Shown piece by piece: positions 39,731-49,144 of a stretch of DNA of 64,000 nt. A program made the translations under genes and the position numbers. Under the pieces are notes generated by a model. That model was not told the DNA's origin and did no database searches. It saw nothing but the letters and a program-made list of their open reading frames with translations. Source of the DNA: Pseudomonas sp. MYb60 (GTDB lineage: Bacteria; Pseudomonadota; Gammaproteobacteria; Pseudomonadales; Pseudomonadaceae); the NCBI RefSeq assembly GCF_002979555.1, contig NZ_PCOZ01000008.1:124001-188000 (forward strand). The letters are read 5' to 3'. The first letter of the stretch is position 1; each line of letters opens with the position of its first letter.

Positions 39731-40047
39731 ATGTCTTCCTCTGTCAGGTAATACCGGCTGCTGGCGGGAGCCTGCACCCACTGCCCCCACGGATATGGAG
39801 TGTGTCGAATTTCAATTCGTTTCTTTTTTAACCAACCACGTCGGGAATCCGGCCCTAAGGCCACCGGATCAATTCCCGAACGGGTTTTGATCTGGATCAA
39901 GCATTGCTGAAAGAGTAGTCCGGATTTGGCTGTAGGACGGCGTGGTCTTTTGCCGCGTGACAGACTGCCTCAGCTCAGTTCTTGCAACTATCTGTTACAA
40001 CTTAGTGATAATCTCGGCACTTCCTCCGGCTCTGACCTGAATTCCCG
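39731..40047. other. Divergent promoter region of cioA and an MFS gene
   Basis: The 317-base gap holds no coding frame. It contains the Anr-type box at 39887-39900, another half-site-like GATCAA just before it, and AT-rich stretches near 39800-39830 that may hold the cioA promoter. Confidence 0.6.
39887..39900. promoter_or_regulatory. Perfect Anr/Fnr box
   Basis: TTGATCTGGATCAA matches the consensus TTGAT-N4-ATCAA at every fixed position. It lies between cioA and the divergent MFS gene and most likely ties the oxidase to oxygen through Anr. Confidence 0.8.
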
Positions 40048-41298
40048 ATGCCTAGTGAACCCGTGTTGCTGTTGCGTCACCACCGCCCTTTCATCGCGTT
40101 CTGGCTGGCGCGGATTTTCACCGCCAGCGGCTTCCAGATGCTCACCGTCGCCATTGGCTGGAACCTCTACCAGTTGACCGGCAACGTGCTGGACCTGGGT
40201 TTGGTCGGCCTGGTGGAGTTCGTGCCGCGCGTCCTGTTCATGTTGCACACCGGGCATGTGGCCGACCGCTACGAGCGACGCAAGGTGGCGGCCATCTGCC
40301 AGACCTTGCAGGCTTTGATTGCGCTGTCCCTGGCCATCGGCGGCCTGACCGGCAACGTGACCCGCGAGATGATCTTCATCCTTGCCTTCCTGCTGGGCGC
40401 CGCACGCTCCTTCGAAATGCCCACCACCCAGGCGATGTTGCCGAGCATCGTGCCCAGCGCACTGTTCCCGCGTGCCGTGGCGTCATCGCAGTCGGCCCAG
40501 CAACTGGCAACCATTGTCGCGCCGGCCCTCGGCGGTTTGCTCTATGCGTTCGGCAGCGTGTGGGTCTACGGTCCCACCGTGGTGCTGTACTTGATTGCCT
40601 GCGTGCTGACCCTCAACCTGCCCGCCCGCCAGACCCCGCTCAACAAAGGCAAGGCCACCCTGGATTCGCTGCTGGCCGGGATCCGTTTCATCCGCAGCCG
40701 CCCGGACATCCTCGGCGCGATTTCCCTGGACCTGTTCGCCGTGCTGCTCGGCGGTGCCACTGCACTGCTGCCAGTGTTCGCCAAGGACATCCTGCTCACC
40801 GGCGCCTGGGGCCTGGGCCTCCTGCGCTCGGCGCCGGCGGTAGGCGCGCTGTTGATGTCATTGTGGCTGGCGCGCTTCTCGGTAGACCGCCATGTCGGCC
40901 GCGTGATGTTCACCGCCGTCGGCGTGTTCGGCGTGGCGACCATCGCCTTCGGCCTGTCCACCTCGTTCTGGTTCTCATTGGCGGTGCTGGTGGTGCTGGG
41001 CGCGGCGGACATGATCAGCATGGTGATCCGCGCCTCGTTCGTGCAGTTGGAAACGCCGGATGAAATGCGCGGACGCGTGAGTGCGGTCAACGGCCTGTTT
41101 ATCGGCGCGTCCAACCAGTTGGGCGAGTTTGAATCGGGGATTACCGCGCACTGGTTTGGCACGGTGCCAGCCGTGGTCATGGGCGGAATCGGTACGCTGG
41201 TGGTGACCGGGGTGTGGATAAAACTGTTCCCGACCCTGGCCAACCGCGACCGCATGCATGTGCCGGTGGAAGAGCCCGCGGCCCAACCTGCAACCTGA
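40048..41298 (+). CDS. MFS transporter (EntS/MFS_3-like exporter)
   Basis: The 416-residue inner-membrane protein has about twelve hydrophobic segments and the MFS_3 pattern: FIAFWLARIFTASGFQMLTVAIGW at the start and the loop motif GHVADRYERRKVAA between helices 2 and 3. A second ETPDEMRGRVSAVNGLFIGASNQLGE motif follows near residue 335. Relatives export siderophores or drugs; the substrate cannot be read here. It is divergent from cioA and shares the region with the Anr box. Confidence 0.8.
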   Translation: MPSEPVLLLRHHRPFIAFWLARIFTASGFQMLTVAIGWNLYQLTGNVLDLGLVGLVEFVPRVLFMLHTGHVADRYERRKVAAICQTLQALIALSLAIGGLTGNVTREMIFILAFLLGAARSFEMPTTQAMLPSIVPSALFPRAVASSQSAQQLATIVAPALGGLLYAFGSVWVYGPTVVLYLIACVLTLNLPARQTPLNKGKATLDSLLAGIRFIRSRPDILGAISLDLFAVLLGGATALLPVFAKDILLTGAWGLGLLRSAPAVGALLMSLWLARFSVDRHVGRVMFTAVGVFGVATIAFGLSTSFWFSLAVLVVLGAADMISMVIRASFVQLETPDEMRGRVSAVNGLFIGASNQLGEFESGITAHWFGTVPAVVMGGIGTLVVTGVWIKLFPTLANRDRMHVPVEEPAAQPAT

Positions 41299-41319
41299 CC
41301 TGGTGTTGAAACAGGGCCA

Positions 41320-41345
41320 CTGTGGGAGATTGCCCTCTCCCACAG
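41320..41345. repeat. REP-like palindrome between convergent genes
   Basis: CTGTGGGAGA and TCTCCCACAG are perfect 10-base arms around TTGCCC. It lies between the MFS and molybdenum-hydroxylase genes and could end both transcripts. Confidence 0.7.
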
Positions 41346-41373
41346 CGGCTCATCACTGGCGTGAAGATGGGCG

Positions 41374-43557
41374 TTACAGCACCTTATCCAGGGTGATCGG
41401 AAACGCCCGCACCCGCTTGCCGGTCGCGTGATACACCGCATTCGCCACCGCCGCCGCCACCCCGACAATGCCGATTTCACCCACGCCCTTGGACCCCAGC
41501 GCGTTGACGATCTCGTCGTGTTCCTCGACAAACACCACGTCGACCTCGCCAATGTCCGCATTCACCGGGATGTGATACTCGGCCAGGCTGTGGTTCATGA
41601 AGCGCCCCAGCTGATGGTCAGTCTGGGTTTCTTCATGCAGCGCCATGCCGATGCCCCACACCACACCGCCGAGGATCTGGCTGCGGGCCATTTTCGGATT
41701 GACCACACGCCCTGCTGCAATCGCGCTGACCACCCGGCTGACCTTGACGGTGCCCAGGTCTTCATCGACCCGAACCTCCACAAACACCGCCGAATGCGTG
41801 GCCGTGGCATAACCTTCGCGCTGCTTGTCCGGTTCACTGTCGACCTGCACCTCCAGCGCGTCTTTGCCAGCATCCTTGACCAACTGCGCCAGCGACACAC
41901 TCACATCGCCGGTATGCAAATGGCCGTCGTCAAAGCGCACCGCCTCGGCGTCCTTGAACACTGGGTAAGTCTGGCGGGCGATGTCCAGCAACTGGGCATT
42001 CAAGGCCTCGCAGGCTTGCTGCACGGCGGTGCCGACGGAGGACACCGTGAATGAACCGCCCTGCAACGGCGCAGTGGGCAGTGATGAATCGCCCAGCAGA
42101 AACACCACGTCTTCGACCGCTACACCGCTGGCCTGCGCTGCAATTTGGGTCATCACCGTATAGGTGCCAGTGCCGATATCGGTGGTGGCGCTGCTGACGG
42201 TCAACTTGCCCTGCGCATCGATGCGCGCCTTGGCGCTGGCCTTCATTTGCATGGCTTCCCACACGCCGCCCGCCATGCCCCAGCCGATCAACTGCCGCCC
42301 GTCACGCATACTGCGCGGTTCCGGGTTGCGCTGGTGCCAGCCAAAACGCTCGGCGCCTTCGCTGTAGCATTCGCGCAAGGCCTTGCTGGACCAAGGTTTG
42401 TCCTCGTTCTGGTTGCGCTCGGCGTAGTTGATCAAGCGCAGTTGCACCGGGTCGATACCCAACGCGCACGCCAGTTCGTCCATCGCGCACTCCAGGCCGA
42501 TTACCCCCAGAGCGGCGCCGGGCGCACGCATGTCCAGCGGGGTGAAGACATCCAGCGGCACCAGGTTGTAGGTCAATTGCACGTTGTCGCAGTGATAGAG
42601 CATGCCGCTCCACTCCACGACGTGCTCGCTGAAATCCTCGAAACGAGAGGTCTGGCCCGTCGCGGTATGACCGAGGGCGACCAGCCTGCCATCAGCCGCA
42701 GCGCCCAGCTGCAAGCGCTGCAAGGTGCGCGGGCGATAGCCGAAGGTAAACATCTGCTGGCGCGTGAGGGTGACACGCACTGAACGCTTGAGCGCCAGGG
42801 ACGCCATCACGGCCAGCGGCAGTTGGTACTGCGGACGCAAGCCGGAGCCGAACGCGCCGCCGACGAACGCCGCGAAGATCCGCACCTGGCTTTTATCCAG
42901 GCCAAATACTGCCTGTACATAGGCCTGGCAGTTCTGCGGCCCCTGGGTCTTGTCATGGATGTGCAGGGTGCCATCGGGCTGGTACAGCACCGTGCTGGCA
43001 TGGGGTTCCATGGGGTTGTGATGCTCGACGGGGGTGCTGTAGTGCACGTCCAGGCTCACGGCGGCGGTGCTCCAGTGAGCCTGGAAGTCACCGCGCGGCG
43101 CGGGCGGAGTCTGGGGCGATGCGTGCACCTGGTGCTGCTGGGCGATCAGGTCGGTGTCGAAGGCCTCGCTCGCGTACTCGATCTCCACCAGCGAACCGGC
43201 ATGCCGCGCCAGCTCCAGGTTGTCGGCGATGACCAGGGCCAGCGGCTGGCCGCTGTACAGCACTCGGTCGTTGTACAGCGGTCGGAAGGGCGAGCCATCC
43301 GCGGCATCGGCATCAGCAAAGGCCTCGTCGTAACTGGCGATGTTCGGACGGTTGAGGTGGTCGATCACGCTGATCACGCCCGGCAGCGCCAAGGCTTTGG
43401 AGGCATCGATCCTGACGATTCGCCCCTTGGCGACCGTGCTGGAGACAACGCTGCCGTGAAGCAGGCCGGCCTCGGGAAACTCACCCGCATACCGCGCCTG
43501 ACCGGTGACCTTGAGCAGGCCGTCAACTCGGTCCAGCGGCTTGCCGATAGCACTCAT
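41374..43557 (-). CDS. Molybdenum hydroxylase large subunit (PaoC-like, xanthine oxidase family)
   Basis: The 727-residue protein binds the molybdenum-cytosine-dinucleotide cofactor. Seen are GGAFGSGLRPQYQL, the central TDIGTGTYTVMTQIAA and the active-site glutamate motif GSKGVGEIGIVG near residue 695. Length and sequence resemble E. coli PaoC (YagR), which oxidises aromatic aldehydes. The substrate here is an inference. Its start overlaps the FAD-subunit stop by four bases, so the three subunits form one operon in the order 2Fe-2S, FAD, Mo. No accessory insertion chaperone (PaoD type) follows. Confidence 0.85.
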   Translation of the reverse strand: MSAIGKPLDRVDGLLKVTGQARYAGEFPEAGLLHGSVVSSTVAKGRIVRIDASKALALPGVISVIDHLNRPNIASYDEAFADADAADGSPFRPLYNDRVLYSGQPLALVIADNLELARHAGSLVEIEYASEAFDTDLIAQQHQVHASPQTPPAPRGDFQAHWSTAAVSLDVHYSTPVEHHNPMEPHASTVLYQPDGTLHIHDKTQGPQNCQAYVQAVFGLDKSQVRIFAAFVGGAFGSGLRPQYQLPLAVMASLALKRSVRVTLTRQQMFTFGYRPRTLQRLQLGAAADGRLVALGHTATGQTSRFEDFSEHVVEWSGMLYHCDNVQLTYNLVPLDVFTPLDMRAPGAALGVIGLECAMDELACALGIDPVQLRLINYAERNQNEDKPWSSKALRECYSEGAERFGWHQRNPEPRSMRDGRQLIGWGMAGGVWEAMQMKASAKARIDAQGKLTVSSATTDIGTGTYTVMTQIAAQASGVAVEDVVFLLGDSSLPTAPLQGGSFTVSSVGTAVQQACEALNAQLLDIARQTYPVFKDAEAVRFDDGHLHTGDVSVSLAQLVKDAGKDALEVQVDSEPDKQREGYATATHSAVFVEVRVDEDLGTVKVSRVVSAIAAGRVVNPKMARSQILGGVVWGIGMALHEETQTDHQLGRFMNHSLAEYHIPVNADIGEVDVVFVEEHDEIVNALGSKGVGEIGIVGVAAAVANAVYHATGKRVRAFPITLDKVL

Positions 43558-44543
43558 GATGGTTCTCCCGCGACAGCGGCGTCGCTCAGGGCACGGATGA
43601 TTGCGCGGCGCGCCAGCTTGATCTTGAACCCGTTGTGCGCCAGCGGCTCGGCATTGAGCAACAGCGCGTCAGCCGCGGCGCTGAACGTCTCGCGGCTGAC
43701 TGTCTGGCCGATCAGCAACGCTTCCACGGCGCGATCACGCCAGGGTTTGTGGGCCACGCCGCCCAGGGCCAGGCGCGCATCGATAATCTGGTCACCGTCC
43801 AGTTCCAATGCGGCGGCGACGGACACCAGCGCAAACGCGTAGGACGCACGGTCACGTACTTTCAGGTAGTTGCTGTGGCTGGCCAGATTATCGGCGGGCA
43901 GCTCGATGGCGGTGATCAGCTCGTCGTCGGCCAACAAGTTGTCACGCTGCGGCGTGTCGCCGGGCAGGCGGTGGAAGTCGGCAAACTCGATGACCCGCGC
44001 GCCGCCGCGGCCTTCGACATGCACACGCGCCGCCAGTGCCGCCAGCGCGACGCACATGTCCGACGGGTGAGTGGCCACGCACGCATCGCTGGCGCCCAGG
44101 ATCGCGTGGATACGGTTCAGGCCGGTGCGCGCCGGGCAGCCGCTGCCAGGTTCACGCTTATTGCACGGCACGCCGGTGTCATAAAAGTAATAGCAGCGGG
44201 TACGTTGCAGCAGATTGCCGCCGGTACTGGCCATATTGCGCAGCTGCGGCGAGGCGCCCGCCAGGATCGCCTGGGACAGCAGCGGGTAACGCGCTTCGAT
44301 CAGCGGGTGCCAGGCCAGGTCGGCATTGCTCACCAGGGCGCCGATGCGCACGCCGCCCGCGACGGTTTCTTCCACCTCGCGCAACGCAAGCCCGGTGATA
44401 TCGATGAGGTGCTCGGGGCGGCTGATGTTTTCTTTCATCAGGTCAAGCAGGTTGGTGCCGCCGGCGATAAAACGCGAGGTGGCACTGCTCAGGTTCACCG
44501 CTTCGCGGACATCGGCAGGTTTGCTGTAGTGGAAAGGGTTCAT
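43554..44543 (-). CDS. Molybdenum hydroxylase FAD subunit with extra iron-sulfur motif (PaoB-like)
   Basis: The 329-residue protein has the FAD-binding FIAGGTNLLDLMKEN at residues 32-46 and ASTGGNLLQRTRC near 110. The following stretch, YDTGVPCNKREPGSGCPARTG, has the cysteines that in E. coli PaoB hold an additional [4Fe-4S] cluster; this is absent from ordinary xanthine dehydrogenase FAD subunits. Electrons should pass from the Mo site through 2Fe-2S centres to FAD. It overlaps both neighbouring genes by four bases. Confidence 0.88.
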   Translation of the reverse strand: MNPFHYSKPADVREAVNLSSATSRFIAGGTNLLDLMKENISRPEHLIDITGLALREVEETVAGGVRIGALVSNADLAWHPLIEARYPLLSQAILAGASPQLRNMASTGGNLLQRTRCYYFYDTGVPCNKREPGSGCPARTGLNRIHAILGASDACVATHPSDMCVALAALAARVHVEGRGGARVIEFADFHRLPGDTPQRDNLLADDELITAIELPADNLASHSNYLKVRDRASYAFALVSVAAALELDGDQIIDARLALGGVAHKPWRDRAVEALLIGQTVSRETFSAAADALLLNAEPLAHNGFKIKLARRAIIRALSDAAVAGEPS

Positions 44544-45046
44544 CGCTCACCTCCCACGACATCTTCAATGGCGTCGCGAATATTGCTGTAGGCCCCGCAG
44601 CGGCACAGGTTGCCGCTCATCAGCTCCTGAATCTGCGCGCTGTCGTGGGCGCGGCCTTCATTGATCAGGCCCACGGCGGAGCAGATCTGGCCAGGGGTGC
44701 AGTAGCCACACTGGAAGGCGTCATGCTTGATGAACGCCTGTTGCATCGGGTGCAGCACATCGCCGCTCGCCAGACCTTCAATGGTGGTCAGCTCCGCGCC
44801 GTCGCACATCACCGCCAGGGTCAGGCAGGCGTTGACGCGCTTGCCATCGCGCAACACCGTGCAGGCGCCACATTGGCCATGGTCACAGCCTTTTTTGCTG
44901 CCGACCAGGTCAAGCTGCTCGCGCAGCAGATCAAGCAGGGTGCTCCAAGGCAACACATCCAGCTGACGTTCCTGGCCATTGAGGCGCAGGCGGATCGAAT
45001 GGCTGACGAACGGCTGGGCCGTCGCGCCATGGGGAGTTGCGCTCAT
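44540..45046 (-). CDS. Molybdenum hydroxylase 2Fe-2S subunit (PaoA-like)
   Basis: The 168-residue protein begins at ATG 45046, with GAGG six bases upstream; a GTG two codons earlier is less likely. It binds two [2Fe-2S] clusters: the plant-ferredoxin type in GCDHGQCGACTVLRDG and CL, and the helical type in CGYCTPGQI plus CRCGAY. E. coli PaoA carries a long twin-arginine leader; none is visible here, so the enzyme is probably cytoplasmic. It is the first gene of the three-gene operon. Confidence 0.9.
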   Translation of the reverse strand: MSATPHGATAQPFVSHSIRLRLNGQERQLDVLPWSTLLDLLREQLDLVGSKKGCDHGQCGACTVLRDGKRVNACLTLAVMCDGAELTTIEGLASGDVLHPMQQAFIKHDAFQCGYCTPGQICSAVGLINEGRAHDSAQIQELMSGNLCRCGAYSNIRDAIEDVVGGER

Positions 45047-45142
45047 AAACACCTCACGGGTTGGTGTACGTCCGCGGCGTTCAGGAAAATCGCCGTCTCA
45101 GGGGTACGACTTCCCGGGGTTTTGAGCGTTCAAGATGATTGA

Positions 45143-45589
45143 TCAGCGGATATTGAGCAGGGTCTTCAGGGTGTTCTGCGGGCCGTTGATCGACGAGTTG
45201 CTGTATTGAAACCAGCCGGAGGCTTCGACGTTCAGGTCGAACACATAGATGTAGCCCATCAGTGTGCCCGCGCCGTTGCACGCCTGACTGACGCTGCCGA
45301 CCTGGCACACCGGTGTACGTTTACCGTTCAATTCGGCGCCGTCGAAGCGGCCAACGGGGTTGTTGCCCAGCCCGACTTCCATCACCGACACCTGGGTAGG
45401 TCCTCGGTGCGTGCACATCTGTGTGCTCTGCGCGCGCTCGGGGATGGTTTCGACGCAGCGCGCCGACTCGACCTTGAATACCCGGACCTCGCTCAACGCC
45501 GGTGCAGGCGCGCCCCACGCCGGTGCTGCGCCCAGCCACAGGCTGAGACAGGGGATCAGGGCTAGACTCCACGGGCGGGCGTTTTTCAT
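45143..45589 (-). CDS. DUF4879 family secreted protein
   Basis: The 148-residue protein has a signal peptide (MKNARPWSLALIPCLSLWLG to AWGA) and a mature domain matching DUF4879/YolA-type proteins: APALSEVRVFKVESARC, QVSVMEVGLGNN and a C-terminal SINGPQNTLKTLLNI. Four cysteines suggest disulfides in the periplasm or outside the cell. The family function is not known. It lies on the strand of the hydroxylase operon, about 96 bases upstream of it, and is likely separate. Confidence 0.75.
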   Translation of the reverse strand: MKNARPWSLALIPCLSLWLGAAPAWGAPAPALSEVRVFKVESARCVETIPERAQSTQMCTHRGPTQVSVMEVGLGNNPVGRFDGAELNGKRTPVCQVGSVSQACNGAGTLMGYIYVFDLNVEASGWFQYSNSSINGPQNTLKTLLNIR

Positions 45590-45762
45590 GCTGCGGGCGA
45601 CCTTTGTTTAAACGTCGGCGCAGTATGCCTCAAGGCCCCGGCTGCTGGTATGATGCGCCGCTTTTTCCGATCCTCTCTGAAACCAAAGGCGCTTGGCGCA
45701 GTTTGTGCTTTGACTTAGAGGTCAACAAATCACGACGCAAGAGCGCGTCACAGGGAGCAGGC

Positions 45763-47058
45763 ATGCTGGAAAAGCTGTTTCAACTCAAGGCACACAACAC
45801 CAACGTGCGCACCGAGATCCTCGCGGGCATCACGACATTCCTGGCCATGGCCTACATCCTGTTCGTGAACCCGAGCATTCTCGGCGAAACGGGCATGGAC
45901 AAGGGCGCGGTGTTCGTCGCGACGTGCCTGGCAGCGGCCATCGGTTCGACCGTGATGGGCCTGATCGCCAACTACCCGATCGCGCTCGCGCCGGGCATGG
46001 GCCTCAACGCCTTCTTTACCTACACCGTGGTGCTGCACATGGGCCACACCTGGCAGGTGGCACTGGGCGCGGTATTCATTTCGGCAGTGCTGTTTTTCCT
46101 GCTGTCGATCTTCCGCATTCGTGAGTGGATCATCAACGCCATCCCCCTGCCCCTGCGCTCGGCGATTGCCGCCGGTATCGGCCTGTTCCTGGCGTTGATC
46201 GCGCTGCACAACGCCGGGATCGTGGTGAGCAACCCGGCGACCATGGTGGGCCTGGGCGACCTGACCAAACCGGCGCCGATCCTGGCGACCATCGGTTTCG
46301 CGCTGATCGTCGCGCTGGAAGCCCTGGCCGTTCGCGGCGCGGTGCTGATCGGCATTCTGGCAGTCACCATCGCCTCCATCGCCTTGAGCGTCACCCCGTT
46401 CGGCGGCGTGGTCTCGATGCCTCCGTCACTGGCCCCGACCTTCCTGCAGTTGGACATCAAGGGCGCACTGGACATCGGCCTGGTCAGCGTGATCTTCGCC
46501 TTCCTGTTCGTCGACCTGTTCGACAACTCCGGCACCCTGATCGGCGTCGCCAAGCGCGCCGGCCTGATGGGCAAGGATGGCCACATGCCGAAAATGGGCC
46601 GTGCGCTGATTGCCGACAGCACCGCCGCCATGGCCGGTTCCCTGCTGGGCACCTCGACCACCACCAGCTACATCGAATCGGCCGCAGGCGTGAGCGCCGG
46701 TGGCCGTACCGGCCTCACGGCCATCGTGGTCGCGATCCTGTTCCTGCTGGCCCTGTTCTTCTCGCCGCTGGCCGCCAGCGTACCCGCCTTCGCCACTGCG
46801 CCGGCGCTGCTGTTCGTGGCCGTGCTGATGACCCAGGGCCTGGCCGAAATCGACTGGGACGACATTACCGTTGCAGCGCCGGTGGTGGTCACCGCCCTGG
46901 CGATGCCTTTCACTTACTCCATCGCCAACGGCATCGCCTTCGGCTTCATCGCGTGGACCGCCATCAAGCTGCTTTCGGGCCGCTACCGTGAGCTGAACCC
47001 GGCGCTGGTGATCCTGTCGATCCTGTTCGTGATCAAGCTGGGCTGGTTCAACGCATGA
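45763..47058 (+). CDS. NCS2-family purine permease (AdeP/GhxP type)
   Basis: The 431-residue inner-membrane protein starts at ATG 45763 after AGGGAG. It has the AzgA-like NCS2 signatures [29 protein letters not shown] and [17 protein letters not shown] with [14 protein letters not shown]. Members import adenine or guanine/hypoxanthine with protons; which one cannot be told from sequence alone. The stop overlaps the trmA start by four bases (ATGA), so the two genes are translationally coupled. The frame upstream to 45604 is not supported. Confidence 0.9.
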   Translation: MLEKLFQLKAHNTNVRTEILAGITTFLAMAYILFVNPSILGETGMDKGAVFVATCLAAAIGSTVMGLIANYPIALAPGMGLNAFFTYTVVLHMGHTWQVALGAVFISAVLFFLLSIFRIREWIINAIPLPLRSAIAAGIGLFLALIALHNAGIVVSNPATMVGLGDLTKPAPILATIGFALIVALEALAVRGAVLIGILAVTIASIALSVTPFGGVVSMPPSLAPTFLQLDIKGALDIGLVSVIFAFLFVDLFDNSGTLIGVAKRAGLMGKDGHMPKMGRALIADSTAAMAGSLLGTSTTTSYIESAAGVSAGGRTGLTAIVVAILFLLALFFSPLAASVPAFATAPALLFVAVLMTQGLAEIDWDDITVAAPVVVTALAMPFTYSIANGIAFGFIAWTAIKLLSGRYRELNPALVILSILFVIKLGWFNA

Positions 47059-48134
47059 CTTTCGACGCCGCAAGCTACACCGCTCAACTGCAAGACAAGG
47101 TCACGCGCTTGCGTGACCTGCTCGCACCATTCGATGCACCGCAGCCACAGGTCTTCGATTCGCCGCTGCAGAACTTCCGCCTGCGGGCGGAGTTCCGCCT
47201 GTGGCGCGAAGGCGGTGAGCGCCACTACGCGATGTTCTCCCAGGACGACAAGCGCACGCCGATCCTGATCGAAGCGTTCCCCATCGCCAGCCTGCGCATC
47301 AACCAACTGATGCCCCAGCTCAAGGCCGCCTGGCAAGCCAGCGCTGCCCTGAGCCACAAGCTGTTCCAGGTGGAGTTCCTTACCACCCTGGCCGGCGATG
47401 CGATGATCACCCTGTGTTATCACCGCCCCCTGGACGAGCATTGGCACACCGCCGCCAACAAGCTGGCGGCTGACTTGAACGTGAGCATCATCGGCCGCTC
47501 CAAGGGCAAACGCGATGTGATCGGCCACGATTACGTGGTGGAAAAACTCGATGTCGGCGGACGCACCTTCAGCTACCGCCAACCCGAAGGCGCCTTCACC
47601 CAGCCCAACGGCACGGTGAACCAGAAGATGCTGAACTGGGCCTATGAAGCGCTGGGCGACCGCCCGGATGATCTGCTGGAGCTGTACTGCGGCAACGGCA
47701 ACTTCACCCTGCCGCTGGCGACCCGCGTGCGCAACGTACTGGCCACCGAAATCAGCAAGACATCGGTGAATGCGGCGCTGAGCAACCTCGATGAAAACGC
47801 GGTGAACAATGTCACCCTGGTGCGCCTCTCTGCCGAAGAACTTACCGAAGCCCTCAACGACGTGCGCCCGTTCCGCCGCCTGCAAGGCATCGACCTGAAA
47901 AGCTACGAATTCGGCAGCGTCTTCGTCGACCCGCCTCGCGCCGGCATGGACCCGGACACCTGCGAGCTGACCCGCCGCTTCGACAACATCCTCTACATCT
48001 CCTGCAACCCGGAGACGCTGGCGGCGAACATTGCGCAATTGCACGACACGCACAAGATTACCCAGTGCGCGATGTTCGACCAGTTCCCGTGGACCCACCA
48101 CATGGAATCCGGGGTGTTATTGACTCGGCGGTAA
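47055..48134 (+). CDS. trmA: tRNA (uracil-5)-methyltransferase TrmA
   Basis: The 359-residue enzyme makes 5-methyluridine at position 54 of tRNA using AdoMet. Motifs are [14 protein letters not shown] for AdoMet, [12 protein letters not shown] with the catalytic-loop DPPR, and [11 protein letters not shown] with the nucleophilic cysteine near residue 316. The N-terminal TRAM domain of RlmD-type enzymes is absent, supporting TrmA. It overlaps the purine permease gene by four bases, and its end overlaps the convergent DUF2442 gene by 18 bases. Confidence 0.95.
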   Translation: MTFDAASYTAQLQDKVTRLRDLLAPFDAPQPQVFDSPLQNFRLRAEFRLWREGGERHYAMFSQDDKRTPILIEAFPIASLRINQLMPQLKAAWQASAALSHKLFQVEFLTTLAGDAMITLCYHRPLDEHWHTAANKLAADLNVSIIGRSKGKRDVIGHDYVVEKLDVGGRTFSYRQPEGAFTQPNGTVNQKMLNWAYEALGDRPDDLLELYCGNGNFTLPLATRVRNVLATEISKTSVNAALSNLDENAVNNVTLVRLSAEELTEALNDVRPFRRLQGIDLKSYEFGSVFVDPPRAGMDPDTCELTRRFDNILYISCNPETLAANIAQLHDTHKITQCAMFDQFPWTHHMESGVLLTRR

Positions 48135-48584
48135 ATCAACGTCCTCCGCAGGCTTCTTGCGTGGCCTCCCACCCTTCTTGCCATTGGCTCGGGCGGCGGC
48201 GGCCTTGGCGGCGCTGCTTTTGCGACCATTGCGCGAGGCCACCAGGCTGGTGGCCAGGTCCATCAGCGGTTTGCTGGTGGCGATCAGGCCCGTGACCGAA
48301 ACATCCAGGTCCCGGGCCTCACAGCACAGTGCCTTGCCGCCAAAGCCGACTTCCAGTTGCTCAAAGTCCTTCAAGGAAAACCCCTCGAACTCGGGCAAGC
48401 CCGCCACCGGCAGTACAACGCGACTGCCGTCGCTGAAACCGATGGAAATGCAGTTGTCCTCGTAGCGCACAGAGCTGGCGCGCGCATACAGGTGCCGTGT
48501 CTTGCGCCCGCGGGCGATCGCCTTTTCGACGTCGGCTTCAGTGAGCGGTTTATAGGGGCCCGTTTTGGCTTTTACGATTTTCAT
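48117..48584 (-). CDS. DUF2442 protein, candidate antitoxin or partner of the DUF4160 protein
   Basis: The 155-residue protein has a DUF2442 core at about residues 30-95 ([28 protein letters not shown] and [24 protein letters not shown]) and a basic AT-hook-like tail, [12 protein letters not shown], that may bind DNA. It follows the DUF4160 gene with a four-base overlap. DUF4160-DUF2442 pairs are listed among predicted toxin-antitoxin modules; this is not proven to my knowledge. Its 3' end is antisense to the last 18 bases of trmA. Confidence 0.75.
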   Translation of the reverse strand: MKIVKAKTGPYKPLTEADVEKAIARGRKTRHLYARASSVRYEDNCISIGFSDGSRVVLPVAGLPEFEGFSLKDFEQLEVGFGGKALCCEARDLDVSVTGLIATSKPLMDLATSLVASRNGRKSSAAKAAAARANGKKGGRPRKKPAEDVDLPPSQ

Positions 48585-49009
48585 AAATCAATCCCCACGA
48601 AGTCTGGTGCTCTCACCAGTGTCAAAATTGTCCGTTGCGCCACGACATCGTGCCGGGCGCTCGCGATAACATGGACTCCACGTCGAATAACCAACCCAGG
48701 CACCAATTCACCGGCCTCCCAATCCCAGGAATGATTCTCCAGGCAGACCGTTTGCAGGTATTCCCACCAGATCCTGCGAGCCCGCGCCAAGTAATGCCGC
48801 TGCATGATCGCCCCGCGTATTTCCTTCAATACCGCCATGGGCGGCTGCCTCCGCTCAGGCTCCACGTCCCACAGCTCAACTTCCCCATCCAGGAAACTGA
48901 AACGAAAACGCGCATCCCACTCCTTTCCCCTCACGTGCACGTGGGGCGGGCAGTGCTCATCCCTGATAAACACCGAAATCACATATCCCTTGTAAGCGCC
49001 TACTCTCAT
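48581..49009 (-). CDS. DUF4160 protein, candidate toxin of a DUF4160-DUF2442 pair
   Basis: The 142-residue protein opens with the DUF4160 signature: YKGYVISVFIRDEHCPPHVHVRGK, then RFSFLDGEVELWDVE. This domain covers about residues 1-85. The rest (from HYLARARRIWWEYLQ) is an extension without known match. Small DUF4160 proteins are usually near 80 residues, so this is a long form. It precedes the DUF2442 gene with a four-base overlap. The HCPPHVH cluster could bind metal. Confidence 0.75.
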   Translation of the reverse strand: MRVGAYKGYVISVFIRDEHCPPHVHVRGKEWDARFRFSFLDGEVELWDVEPERRQPPMAVLKEIRGAIMQRHYLARARRIWWEYLQTVCLENHSWDWEAGELVPGLVIRRGVHVIASARHDVVAQRTILTLVRAPDFVGIDL

Positions 49010-49111
49010 CGTAACCCATCCGTTAGGTTATTTTCCGCCAGGTAACAATTTTTCCGTGTCACCCGACAACCGGCTCCGTTTCCTCGAAGCTGTTTCACAG
49101 ATTAGTAAGCA

Positions 49112-49136
49112 TAAAAAACCCGGCGAATGCCGGGTT
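49112..49136 (-). terminator. Terminator of the has operon
   Basis: On the minus strand AACCCGGC, ATTC and GCCGGGTT are followed by TTTTAT. It lies about 10 bases beyond the hasF stop. Confidence 0.85.
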
Positions 49137-49144
49137 GTAACCGC

